Of a stretch of DNA of 9,635 bases, positions 1-7,562 are shown piece by piece. Made by a program: the position numbers and the translations under genes. A model generated the notes under the pieces. The model worked only from the letters and a program-made list of their open reading frames with translations. It searched no databases and was not told the origin of the DNA. Origin of the DNA: Endozoicomonadaceae bacterium (lineage in GTDB: Bacteria; Pseudomonadota; Gammaproteobacteria; Pseudomonadales; Endozoicomonadaceae); the NCBI GenBank assembly GCA_015163815.1, contig JAAOIJ010000016.1:1-9635 (forward strand), written 5' to 3'. Positions within the stretch are counted from its first letter, which is position 1; every line of letters starts with the position of its first letter.

Positions 1-343
1 ACGTGACTTGAATTTAACCAATTCCTTACGCGAGATAATGTGCTATGATCTGGAATATCATGATAATCGAAATCACAAAACAGCATAAAATCCGCCCTTA
101 ACACAAGATACAACTCTAATTCTGGATCACTTAAGTTATACCATTGAGCTAATAAAACAACTTTAAATAGTTTGAAAAGACAATAACCTTTTTTACCTTG
201 TAGAGGTTGACATTTTTTTGTTTTTCATGATGTAACAAATGTAAAATAGCATCCCAGTCAATCATTGTTAGTAGTTTAAGTAAAAAACATTGTCTTGAAC
301 AACGATTGAATCTTTTTTTAATCACTACTTGTAAAGCATTCAT
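1..343 (-). pseudogene. IS5-family transposase, N-terminal part, frame-broken and cut by the window edge
   Basis: Two minus-strand frames join into one recognisable IS5-family N-terminus (DUF772/InsH-type region). The first frame runs from ATG at 343 and contains MIDWDAILHLLHHEKQK. The second frame, from 212 to the window edge, carries QWYNLSDPELE and, further on, PDHSTLSRVRNWL, both typical of the region before the first catalytic Asp of IS5 transposases. The frames meet at a run of seven A (minus strand, 213-219). A -1 shift there gives a continuous protein of about 114 residues to the edge. The DDE catalytic residues lie outside the window, so activity cannot be judged. The break may be a one-base deletion, a sequencing error, or a productive slippage site. 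A TATAAT-like box lies upstream (minus strand, 371-376), but I could not delimit the terminal inverted repeat. Family assignment is firm; the state of the gene is not. Confidence 0.85.
213..219 (-). other. A7 run at the transposase frame junction (possible slippage site)
   Basis: On the coding (minus) strand the zero frame reads CAA AAA AAT, which contains the heptamer A AAA AAT. Slipping back one base leads directly into the frame that encodes the conserved WYNLSDPE segment. Both ribosomal -1 frameshifting and polymerase slippage are known at such runs in insertion sequences. I see no clear stimulatory stem-loop just downstream, so a simple indel is equally possible. Confidence 0.45.
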
Positions 344-619
344 GATATAAGACTCAGATAGAAATTAAGCATTATAACAAATCATGGTCTTTAAATTATA
401 AAACTTAATTGTCTTTATATTATTTTTTTACATGAATCATGTTGTCTTATTGCAAAGGTTTCAGATTATATGATTGAATGTCATTTACAAATTAGTAGTT
501 ATCATCTAAAAACAGGCTGAATGGAATGGCTCTTCATGCAGTAATGAAAATAATATCATATATGATTATTTTTTATTGAAGCAATGAAATAGCTTGTTTT
601 ACAATGATAAAACAATCTT

Positions 620-640
620 ATATTCTTCAGAATATTTTTT
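620..640 (+). terminator. Possible orphan terminator hairpin
   Basis: A perfect 6-bp stem (ATATTC / GAATAT) with the tetraloop TTCA is followed by five T on the plus strand. The stem is mostly A/T and no plus-strand gene precedes it, so it may be a chance structure or the remains of a lost gene's terminator. Confidence 0.25.
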
Positions 641-966
641 GATGATTTTATTTTTCTTTATTTGAAGATAATCTGTAGTCTTATGGCAATGTGTTTTACA
701 CTTCATGTTTATTAACTGTTTCCCATTGAAAAGATATTTGAATCAGCAAAAAAAGATTACTTTCAAGAAATACACAGCGATTAAAAACGATATTGTTTAT
801 GGATATATTCATTGTCAATATTTTAGTTTATTTATTGTTATCATAGCACTGAATTAAATTAAACGACTTTAATTGTTTATTTAAGTCAGTAATATGTAAA
901 GATACCACCTCCAAATTATGTCTATTTTGTATATTTTTTATGTGCAAATTTGAAGAGTTGTATTAT

Positions 967-996
967 TTCTCATTTAGTATATTGATAAGTTATGAT
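967..996 (+). promoter_or_regulatory. Candidate sigma-70 promoter for parAB
   Basis: TATGAT at 991-996 is a good -10 box. TTCTCA at 967-972 is a modest -35 box (4 of 6 matches) at 18-bp spacing. The predicted transcript would start near 1003 and leave a leader of about 70 bases before parA, holding the inverted repeat at 1028-1042. In sequence this AT-rich, chance matches are common. Confidence 0.3.
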
Positions 997-1027
997 ACTC
1001 TCAGAAGAACAGCCTGTATTCTATCAA

Positions 1028-1042
1028 GTAAATGGCATTTAC
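1028..1042. repeat. Perfect 6-bp inverted repeat upstream of parA
   Basis: GTAAAT-ggc-ATTTAC lies 29 bases before the parA start and downstream of the candidate promoter. It could be an operator half-site pair or a small leader hairpin. It does not resemble the canonical parS 16-mer (TGTTTCACGTGAAACA). Confidence 0.3.
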
Positions 1043-1058
1043 AGTAAAACAGATTGAA

Positions 1059-1074
1059 AAGGTAGCTCGCATTG
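1059..1074 (+). promoter_or_regulatory. Ribosome binding site and TTG start of parA
   Basis: AAGGT at 1059-1063 sits 8 bases before TTG at 1072. An in-frame TAG at 1063-1065 rules out any earlier start. The protein must begin here to include the conserved first beta strand ahead of the Walker A motif. parA therefore almost certainly starts with TTG. Confidence 0.75.
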
Positions 1075-1929
1075 ACTCATATTATTGCAATTACAAATCA
1101 AAAAGGTGGTGTTGGAAAAACGACGACATGCGTTAATTTAGCCGCATCGCTTGCTCAATTTAATTGTCGTGTATTATTAGTAGATTTAGACCCACAAGGC
1201 AATGCTACTATGGGGAGTGGTATCGATAAATATAATCTTCTGTATTCTGTTTACCATGTCTTAATAAATCAAAAATCGATTGCAGACACCATTGTAAAAA
1301 CAGAAATAGATTATGATGTGTTGCCAGCAAATTCAGATGTGAATGCAGCAGAGGTGAAATTAAATAATATAGAAGAAAAAGAAAGCCAATTAAAAGTTGC
1401 CTTAAAAACAATTAAAAGACGATATGATTATATTTTAATTGATTGCCCACCTGCATTAAATATGCTGACAATTAATGCTTTAGTTGCAGCAGATAATGTA
1501 TTAATCCCAATGCAATGTGAATATTATGCTTTAGAAGGTTTAAGTGCTTTAGTCAATACAATTAACCAATTAAGTAAAAAAATTAATGCTAAATTACATA
1601 TACGAGGTATTTTAAGAACATTGTATGACCCAAGAGTTAGTTTAGCAAAAGAAGTCTCTAAACAATTACTTCATCATTTTGGCAATACCGTATATCGTAC
1701 CATCATTCCACGTAATATTAAATTAGCTGAAGCACCCAGTCATGGTTTACCTGCACATATTTATGCAAAAAAATCACGAGGAGCATTATCATATTTAGCA
1801 TTAGCTCGAGAAATCATTAGACGTGAACGATTATTAACGCGAGAAGTGAAAATAAAAAAACCAATAAAACAAATAGCAAAATATAATAAAGCAGGATTAA
1901 TTAAAAAAAGAAAAGGAGTTGAAAGCTAA
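1072..1929 (+). CDS. parA: Chromosome-partitioning ATPase ParA/Soj
   Basis: This is a 285-residue Walker-type ATPase that binds nucleoid DNA non-specifically and, with ParB bound at parS, moves replicated origins apart. Residues 11-18 form the deviant Walker A motif KGGVGKTT. VDLDPQGN follows at 37-44, and ILIDCPP at 121-127 is Walker B (Asp124). The block around 214-228 (RNIKLAEAPSHGLPA) and GALSYLALARE near 237-247 are typical of chromosomal Soj proteins. There is no N-terminal helix-turn-helix, so this is the short chromosomal type. Translation starts at TTG. The protein is longer than usual (about 255-265 residues) because of a Lys-rich tail from about 258 to 285. The stop codon overlaps the parB start by one base, so the pair is an operon. 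The usual upstream partners gidA and rsmG are absent. Confidence 0.96.
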   Translation: MTHIIAITNQKGGVGKTTTCVNLAASLAQFNCRVLLVDLDPQGNATMGSGIDKYNLLYSVYHVLINQKSIADTIVKTEIDYDVLPANSDVNAAEVKLNNIEEKESQLKVALKTIKRRYDYILIDCPPALNMLTINALVAADNVLIPMQCEYYALEGLSALVNTINQLSKKINAKLHIRGILRTLYDPRVSLAKEVSKQLLHHFGNTVYRTIIPRNIKLAEAPSHGLPAHIYAKKSRGALSYLALAREIIRRERLLTREVKIKKPIKQIAKYNKAGLIKKRKGVES

Positions 1930-2840
1930 TGCCTAAAAAAACGGAAACATTAGGTAAAGGATTAAATGTTTTATTAGAAGGTGCCTTGTTATCAGAAGAA
2001 ATTCATAAGATGGATATTCGCATTGATAAAAAAAATAAAAAACCAGCAGAAGATGTCGTATCTGGTATGCAAGAAATGCCAATTGAATGGATTACTTTAA
2101 GTCAATATCAACCTCGGAAAGATATCAATCCAGATGCATTACAAGAATTAGCGCAATCTATTCAATCACATGGGATTATGCAACCGATAGTTGTTCGTCC
2201 TGCCGGCAATAAAAAATATGAATTAATAGCAGGAGAACGTAGATGGCGAGCCTGTCAACTTGCAGGGCTATCCAAGATACCCACTGTTGTTAAAGCAGTT
2301 TCAGCACCTGTTGCCATGGCAATGGCTTTAATTGAAAATATACAACGTGAAAATTTAAATGCAATGGAAGAAGCGAATGCCTTATTTCGATTGAAAAAAG
2401 AATTTAATTTAACCCAGCAAGAAATTGCAGAGTCTATTGGGAAATCAAGAGTATCCGTTACAAATCTTCTGCGACTTTTAAATTTACAAAGCGATGTTCA
2501 ACGATTTTTAGAGCATGGAGATTTAGAAATGGGTCATGCTCGTGCACTATTAGGATTATCGGCTGAAAATCAATTGGAAGTGGCAAATTGTATTATTGCA
2601 AAAAATTTATCCGTTAGGCAAACAGAAACATTAGTTAGACAATGGCAAGATCGTGATGAAAAGAATCAAAAAATATTAAAAAATAAAAAAGACCCTAATA
2701 TACGAACACTAGAAGACCGACTTTCAAGTCAAATTGGCGCGCGTGTAGAGATTCAAGTATTAAGTCGTGAAAAAGGAAAATTAATTATTAATTATCAAAC
2801 TCTTGAAGAGCTTGACGGTATTTTGCAGCACATTGTATAA
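1929..2840 (+). CDS. parB: Chromosome-partitioning CTPase/DNA-binding protein ParB/Spo0J
   Basis: ParB binds parS sites near the origin, uses CTP to clamp and slide on DNA, and stimulates ParA. The 303-residue protein has the family parts in order. The N-terminal LGKGLNVLLE (8-17) is the segment that activates ParA. The ParB/Sulfiredoxin-fold domain starts near 51, with QPR at 61-63. GERRWRA at 102-108 and ENIQRENLNAMEEA at 136-149 are the CTP-binding boxes. A helix-turn-helix (about 161-182, LTQQEIAESIGKSRVSVTNL) reads parS, and the C-terminal dimerisation domain covers about 258-303. AGGAG at 1914-1918, 10 bases before the ATG, is a good ribosome site. TAATG couples it to parA. No obvious parS is present in the window. 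The atp operon, often downstream in gammaproteobacteria, is replaced by an isomerase gene. Confidence 0.96.
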   Translation: MPKKTETLGKGLNVLLEGALLSEEIHKMDIRIDKKNKKPAEDVVSGMQEMPIEWITLSQYQPRKDINPDALQELAQSIQSHGIMQPIVVRPAGNKKYELIAGERRWRACQLAGLSKIPTVVKAVSAPVAMAMALIENIQRENLNAMEEANALFRLKKEFNLTQQEIAESIGKSRVSVTNLLRLLNLQSDVQRFLEHGDLEMGHARALLGLSAENQLEVANCIIAKNLSVRQTETLVRQWQDRDEKNQKILKNKKDPNIRTLEDRLSSQIGARVEIQVLSREKGKLIINYQTLEELDGILQHIV

Positions 2841-2854
2841 TAGTCGAGGCGTTT

Positions 2855-2900
2855 GTTGATTTTTTTGAATACACTTTAAAGTATTTTGGAACTAATCAAC
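2855..2900 (+). other. Imperfect hairpin after parB
   Basis: GTTGATT (2855-2861) and AATCAAC (2894-2900) form the outer arms, and AATAC / GTATT with an 8-base loop form an inner stem. The structure begins 14 bases after the parB stop. No T-run follows, so it is not a classical terminator; it may protect the 3' end or be chance. I saw no clear promoter for the next gene in the rest of the 225-base spacer. Confidence 0.3.
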
Positions 2901-3065
2901 TAGAATGAATACGTTGAATAGAGATCTAGAAATATTTCCCTGGCTTTTTTTTAAGCGATCGTTTAACATCTAGTGATGGTTCCTTCAAGCCAAAGTTTGT
3001 TTTGTTGTGTGCCAATATTTATTCAATTCAATCATTTGGAAAATCCAATTTAGGTTATATGAACA

Positions 3066-3965
3066 ATGAAGTTAAAAACGATTAATCAATGTTTACTAGT
3101 TGCTGTTGTCACGATGACCCTGACAGGCTGTGATGACAAAAAGAAAAATGAGGTGGCAGTTGAAAAACCAGTAGAACAAGCTGTATCGCTTACCTCGAAA
3201 ATAGATAATTTAAGTTATAGTTTAGGTTATATTATTGCTCAACGTCTAAAAAATGATTTTAATGATTTAGATGTAGATGTTGTTTTAAAAGGAATGAAGG
3301 ATGGTTTGTTGCCTGATGTTAACCCATTATTACCGATAGAAAGCATGCAAGAAATTATCACTGAAGATCAAAAAATACGTTCAGAAAAAATGAAAGATGA
3401 TTTAGAAAAAGAAGCTAAAGAGAATATTGAGAGAAGTGACCTATTTTTAGAAGACAATAAAAAAGTCCCAGGCATGCAAACAACTGAAGCTGGATTGCAA
3501 TATCGTGAAATTAAAAATCCATCTGAAGAAGATAAAAAAGCATTATTAAGCTATTTAGATGAACAACCTGTTTTAACAGATAGTATGCCTACAGATAATT
3601 CACAAGTAACTGTAAGTTATGTTGGTAGTTATGTTGATAAAAATGGTAACATGCAAGAATTTGATTCGTCTAAAACTAGAAAAAAACCTGCAGAATTTTT
3701 CTTGAAAGAAGTCATTGCTGGATGGAAAGAAGGGCTTAAATTAATGAAAACAGGACAAATGTTTGAGTTCTTTATTCCACCTAAATTAGGATATTCTACA
3801 CAAGGTGTACCTGGCTTTATTCCTGGTAATTCTGTATTAATGTTTAAAGTCGTTTTAATCAAAACGAAAGACTTCGTCGATCCCAAAGAATCTAATTTAA
3901 ATAGAGTGGAAGCAGATGAATATGAAGCTGAAGCTGAAGCTGAAGATGAAGATGACTCAGAATAA
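3066..3965 (+). CDS. Mip/FkpA-type FKBP peptidyl-prolyl isomerase lipoprotein
   Basis: This exported FKBP-type isomerase (299 residues) speeds proline isomerisation in envelope proteins. Residues 1-22 are a lipoprotein signal ending in LTGC, predicting lipidation of Cys22. The N-terminal helical dimerisation domain of the Mip/FkpA family follows (about 46-125; LSYSLGYIIAQRLKNDF, then KGMKDGL). The FKBP domain runs from about 180 to 266 and keeps the active-site residues Tyr185, Phe199, Asp200, Val216-Ile217, Trp220, Tyr243 and Phe260. VIAGW replaces the usual VIPGW. Three features are odd. Asp follows the lipid Cys, an inner-membrane retention signal in enterics. The linker between GLQYREI and VTVSY is about 18 residues longer than usual. 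The protein ends in an acidic tail (282-299) rich in Glu, Asp and Ala. A weak AGGT ribosome site lies 10 bases before the ATG, and a strong terminator follows. Confidence 0.9.
   Translation: MKLKTINQCLLVAVVTMTLTGCDDKKKNEVAVEKPVEQAVSLTSKIDNLSYSLGYIIAQRLKNDFNDLDVDVVLKGMKDGLLPDVNPLLPIESMQEIITEDQKIRSEKMKDDLEKEAKENIERSDLFLEDNKKVPGMQTTEAGLQYREIKNPSEEDKKALLSYLDEQPVLTDSMPTDNSQVTVSYVGSYVDKNGNMQEFDSSKTRKKPAEFFLKEVIAGWKEGLKLMKTGQMFEFFIPPKLGYSTQGVPGFIPGNSVLMFKVVLIKTKDFVDPKESNLNRVEADEYEAEAEAEDEDDSE
3924..3941 (+). repeat. GAAGCT hexanucleotide repeat coding the acidic tail
   Basis: There are three perfect copies of GAAGCT, followed by two GAAGAT copies (to 3953). They encode Glu-Ala and Glu-Asp pairs in the isomerase tail. 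The unit is six bases, so gain or loss of copies would change tail length without a frameshift. Confidence 0.8.
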
Positions 3966-4003
3966 ACATGATTAGCTTATTTTGACTATCATGATTTGCT
4001 GAT

Positions 4004-4054
4004 AAAGCGACAATGCCTTTGGTATAAAAAATAAAGGCACTGTCGCTTTTTTTT
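4004..4054 (+). terminator. Rho-independent terminator of the isomerase gene
   Basis: The 17-base arms (4004-4020 and 4033-4049) pair except for one A-C mismatch. They enclose a 12-base loop and run into eight T (4047-4054). The structure starts 38 bases after the stop codon. It is the strongest terminator in the window. Confidence 0.9.
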
Positions 4055-4071
4055 AGATTAATGAGTAGACA

Positions 4072-4254
4072 CTACAAAAAAATACTGGCTCTGTATGCAT
4101 CATGGCGATGCCATTCTCCTTTATTTAAGCCGTAATTTTTGCCACGATCGTATCTTACTTGTATGCAGATTGAGATGCCTTTCGAGTTAAATGAAGTATA
4201 ACCATTGACATGATTTTTCACCATGAGGCGGATGATGTTTGATATGATATGCAA
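4072..4254 (-). CDS. Doubtful 60-codon ORF, unrecognised
   Basis: This ORF would start at TTG (4254); an in-frame stop lies not far upstream. I do not recognise the product. The C-terminal part (GKNYGLNKGEWHRHDAYRAS) has a less A/T-driven residue mix than random frames here, which hints at the eroded end of a former gene. There is no clear ribosome site, signal peptide or membrane segment. It could equally be a chance open frame. It ends shortly after the isomerase terminator and runs opposite to that gene. Confidence 0.15.
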   Translation of the reverse strand: MHIISNIIRLMVKNHVNGYTSFNSKGISICIQVRYDRGKNYGLNKGEWHRHDAYRASIFL

Positions 4255-4412
4255 GATATGATCATTTTTTATCCTGTTTTAGGATGAATTTTGATTTAAA
4301 TCATTGAAAATGAGATTGTAGTTGTCTATATTTTACTGTTTATTGAGTTCGATGTATTGATGGCTATCTTAATAGATGAGTGTAGTACTATCGATCCCAG
4401 ACAATGGAATAT

Positions 4413-4442
4413 ATCAGTATCGTTAAGTGTATACTGATTTTT
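4413..4442 (+). terminator. Orphan plus-strand terminator-like hairpin
   Basis: A perfect 8-bp stem (ATCAGTAT / ATACTGAT) with a 10-base loop is followed by five T, then A and three more T. No plus-strand gene lies between the isomerase terminator and this hairpin. It may end an unannotated small RNA, be the relic of a lost gene, or act on read-through. Confidence 0.4.
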
Positions 4443-4589
4443 ATTTAACTTGTATTGCCAAAAATAGCATCAAACTTTTCAGTGATAACCTGTCTATACT
4501 GATCGGATATCAGACCTTCAGTGTTATGCCTTTATTTTGAATCGATTGAGCTATTCATTTCCATATCAATGCTGTATGAAAGCAGCCTT

Positions 4590-7310
4590 TTATAAACGAC
4601 CGTGGCATTGTTTATATTTTTTACCAGAACCGCAAAAACATACTTCATTGCGCCCTACTTTTTTATTTTGACGAATAAAAGGTTCTTTTCTAGTTGCAGT
4701 TTCACTCTTTTTCAATACATCAATAGCAGGTTTAGGTGTTTTCTCATGATGTAATTCAATATTTTTAATCATGTCATGATAGCGTTGATTCGTTTCTGCT
4801 TCAGATTCTTCTGGTGTTTGAATTTGAACATGTGATAATTTTTTAATGACATCATGACGAATGTGATTTAATAAACTTTCAAATAAATTATAAGCTTCTC
4901 GTTTATATTCATCTTTTGGATTACGTGAAGCATATCCTCGCAAATGGATGCCTTGTCTTAAATGATCCATTAAACTTAAATGCTCTTTCCATTTTTCATC
5001 TAAAATTCTTAATAAAATATGTTTCTCAAAATCTCGAAAAGCTTCCGGTGTCGTTAGTTCTTCATTCTTTTGATATATTGCGAGTAAACAATCTAGGATG
5101 TTATTCATGATATCTGTGGGATCGATTGTTTTATTGTCATCGCACCATTTTTGAATAGGTAGTTTGATATTGAATATTTGGTGTAATGTGTTTTCTAAGC
5201 CGGCAATATTCCATTCTTCGTTCGTTGTAGAGGTTAAATATTGATTGATGAAATCATAGACAACTTCTTTTCGCATATTTTGAATGTTGTTTTTGACATT
5301 TTCAGCTTGTAAAATTTCATTACGTTGTTGATATACAATTAAACGTTGCGCATTGGCAACATCATCATATTCTAATAATTGCTTGCGAATATCAAAATTA
5401 TGTCCTTCTACTTTTCTTTGCGCTTTTTCAATCGCATTGCTAACCATTTTACTTTCAATAGGCCCGTCTTCAGAGTCCATCGATTGCATAAACAGTTTAA
5501 TGCGATCAGATACAAAAATTCTCATTAAATTATCATCAAGAGATAAATAAAAACGAGAAGATCCTGGGTCACCTTGTCGACCTGATCGTCCTCGTAATTG
5601 ATTATCAATACGCCTTGATTCATGTCGTTCTGTGCCAATAACATGTAAACCGCCAGCAGCTAATACAATGGCATTTCTTTTTTTCCATTCAGTCTGAATA
5701 GCTTGAATTTTTTTATCTGTTGGATTTTTTAAGGCAGAGACTTCAGCTCCCCAGTTGCCTCCTAGAATAATATCAGTGCCTCGGCCTGCCATATTGGTTG
5801 CAATGGTAATAGCGCCTGGTCGACCAGCTTGCGCTATGATGTCAGCTTCGCGACTATGAAATTTAGCATTTAATACTTCATGCTTTATATTCGCTTTTTT
5901 TAAGGCAGTTGATAATAATTCAGATGATTCAACAGATGCTGTGCCAACTAAAACAGGTTGGTTTTTTTTGACACAAGCGGTAATATCTTGAATGATTTCT
6001 TTATATTTTTCTGCCAAAGTTAAAAAAACTAAATCATGAGCATCATCACGTTTGACAGGTAAATGAGTCGGGATCACCACAACATCTAAATTATAAATTT
6101 GATGCATTTCATAGGCTTCTGTATAAGCAGTCCCTGTCATGCCTGATAATTTATTATATAATCTGAAATAATTTTGAAATGTTGTAGAGGCTAATGTTTG
6201 TGTTTCTTGTTGAACAGGTAGTCTTTCTTTCGCCTCAATTGCTTGGTGTAAACCATCTGATAGACGTCGGCCTGGCATGGTTCGACCTGTATGCTCGTCA
6301 ATTAATAAAATACCTTGATTTGTTGAATCAATAATATATTCGACATCTTTTTGGAATAAATAATGAGCTTTTAAACCAGAGGTTACATGATGTAGTAAAT
6401 TGAGGTGCTGACTAGAATATAAATTATCTGTTTCTGAAATTAAACCATGCTTCACCATGAGCTTTTCAATATGTTGATGCCCTAATTCAGTTAAGTCAAT
6501 TTGTCTATTTTTTTCATCAATGGTGTAGTGCCCTTCTTTTTCAATCTGTTCTTCTTGAGCAATTTGACGTGTTAATTCTGGTATCATTTCATTGATTTTA
6601 ATATATAAATCAGATGTATTATTGGTTGGTCCTGAAATAATTAAAGGCGTTCTTGCTTCATCAATTAAAATAGAGTCAACTTCATCGACAATCGCATAAT
6701 TTTGACCGCGCTGTAATTGATCTTCTAGGCGAAAAGCCATATTATCTCTTAAATAATCAAAGCCAAATTCATTATTTGTGCCATAGGTGATATCAGCTTG
6801 ATAAGCGATCTTTTTTTCTTCTGATGTATTACTAGATATGACGATGCCAACAGTTAACCCTAAAAAATGGTATAGAGGCCCCATCCATTGTGCATCACGT
6901 GTTGCTAAATAATCATTGACCGTGATAATATGCACTCCTTGGCCAGCTAGCGCATTTAAATAAGCCGCTAATGTAGCAATGAGCGTTTTACCTTCCCCTG
7001 TACGCATTTCAGATATGCGCCCTTCATGTAAGGTAATGCCGCCAATGAGCTGAACATCAAAATGCCGCATTTTTAAAACACGTTGACTCGCTTCTCGGCA
7101 AACAGCAAAAGCTTCTGGTAAGATGGTATCTAAAGTTGTTCCTGATTTGATTCGTTTTTTAAATTCAATCGTTTTATTGTGCAGTTGCTCATCAGTTAAA
7201 AGCGCTATATTTTTTTCTAATGAGTTAATTTGTATAACTGATTTTCCCATCTGTTTGAGATGTCTTTCATTTTGACTGCCAAATATTTTTTTGAATAATG
7301 TGAAAATCAT
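4590..7310 (-). CDS. secA: Preprotein translocase ATPase SecA
   Basis: SecA is the motor that pushes unfolded preproteins through SecYEG using ATP. The protein is 906 residues, matching the family (E. coli 901), and looks complete. In order it has the N-terminal helix (IFGSQNERHLKQM), Walker A MRTGEGKTL at 102-110, the DEAD-type box VDEVDSILIDEART at 208-221, and the preprotein cross-linking region after about 225. The second helicase lobe carries NMAGRGTDI and, later, IDNQLRGRSGRQGDPGSS. The helical scaffold/wing region follows. The C-terminus ends in a zinc-binding CFCGSGKKYKQCHG (Cys891, Cys893, Cys902, His903) that in relatives contacts SecB and lipids. The ATG at 7310 gives the standard start, but the ribosome site is poor (a lone GGA about 11 bases upstream). 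It follows ftsZ on the same strand, with its own candidate promoters. No secM or lpxC precedes it. Confidence 0.98.
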   Translation of the reverse strand: MIFTLFKKIFGSQNERHLKQMGKSVIQINSLEKNIALLTDEQLHNKTIEFKKRIKSGTTLDTILPEAFAVCREASQRVLKMRHFDVQLIGGITLHEGRISEMRTGEGKTLIATLAAYLNALAGQGVHIITVNDYLATRDAQWMGPLYHFLGLTVGIVISSNTSEEKKIAYQADITYGTNNEFGFDYLRDNMAFRLEDQLQRGQNYAIVDEVDSILIDEARTPLIISGPTNNTSDLYIKINEMIPELTRQIAQEEQIEKEGHYTIDEKNRQIDLTELGHQHIEKLMVKHGLISETDNLYSSQHLNLLHHVTSGLKAHYLFQKDVEYIIDSTNQGILLIDEHTGRTMPGRRLSDGLHQAIEAKERLPVQQETQTLASTTFQNYFRLYNKLSGMTGTAYTEAYEMHQIYNLDVVVIPTHLPVKRDDAHDLVFLTLAEKYKEIIQDITACVKKNQPVLVGTASVESSELLSTALKKANIKHEVLNAKFHSREADIIAQAGRPGAITIATNMAGRGTDIILGGNWGAEVSALKNPTDKKIQAIQTEWKKRNAIVLAAGGLHVIGTERHESRRIDNQLRGRSGRQGDPGSSRFYLSLDDNLMRIFVSDRIKLFMQSMDSEDGPIESKMVSNAIEKAQRKVEGHNFDIRKQLLEYDDVANAQRLIVYQQRNEILQAENVKNNIQNMRKEVVYDFINQYLTSTTNEEWNIAGLENTLHQIFNIKLPIQKWCDDNKTIDPTDIMNNILDCLLAIYQKNEELTTPEAFRDFEKHILLRILDEKWKEHLSLMDHLRQGIHLRGYASRNPKDEYKREAYNLFESLLNHIRHDVIKKLSHVQIQTPEESEAETNQRYHDMIKNIELHHEKTPKPAIDVLKKSETATRKEPFIRQNKKVGRNEVCFCGSGKKYKQCHGRL

Positions 7311-7336
7311 AGTGTGTAATCCGAGTTATTTCGAAA

Positions 7337-7366
7337 ATTATAATCAAGATAACGAAAAAATATCAA
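7337..7366 (-). promoter_or_regulatory. Proximal secA promoter
   Basis: On the minus strand TTGATA (7366-7361) and a perfect TATAAT (7342-7337) are separated by 18 bases. Transcription would begin near 7330, giving a leader of about 20 bases. This is the best sigma-70-like match in the window and is ideally placed for secA. Confidence 0.65.
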
Positions 7367-7562
7367 TAGTTTATCAGGATTACATTGAAAAATATATAAC
7401 ATTCAAATATTTATGCTTTTTATTCATTAATCCAATCATCTTTAGTTTATTTCAAATTTTAGTAGATCAGTTAGTTTAACATGATACCAATATAAATGAC
7501 TAAAATGAAGAAATGCGTGGCGATGTTTTATGGTCAATTGGAGTCAATCAAGATCATTCATT

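Larger units (their letters stand above)
344..1071. other. Long AT-rich spacer between the IS5 fragment and parA
   Basis: These 728 bases contain no convincing gene. I looked for remnants of rsmG and gidA, the usual upstream neighbours of parA, and saw none. The stretch holds many short A/T tracts and AT-only inverted repeats, such as the 12-base palindrome at 555-566. It also holds the hairpin at 620-640, a candidate parA promoter and an inverted repeat close to parA. The composition fits decayed sequence. Confidence 0.6.
4055..4589. other. Spacer between the convergent isomerase and secA genes
   Basis: About 535 bases lie between the isomerase terminator and the secA stop. They contain one doubtful minus-strand ORF (4072-4254) and a plus-strand hairpin at 4413-4442. 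Nested short inverted repeats occur around 4485-4527 (ATAAC / GTTAT outside GTCT / AGAC), lying downstream of secA. I could not identify a T-tailed terminator for secA itself. Confidence 0.5.

Noticed and set aside
220..240. parS-like stretch TGTTACATCATGAAAAACA on the minus strand
   Set aside because: The spacing is three bases too long and it lies inside the transposase coding frame.
717..732. parS-like sequence upstream of parA (TGTTTCCCATTGAAAA)
   Set aside because: It matches only 11 of 16 bases of the parS consensus and lacks the central CACGTG-type palindrome.
2941..2994. TGGCTT ... AAGCCA inverted repeat as an isomerase promoter element or parB terminator
   Set aside because: The arms are short and about 40 bases apart, and the T-run is next to the first arm instead of after the second.
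7291..7479. 62-codon plus-strand ORF overlapping the secA start
   Set aside because: It is low-complexity and AT-driven, lies over the secA promoter and has no convincing ribosome site.
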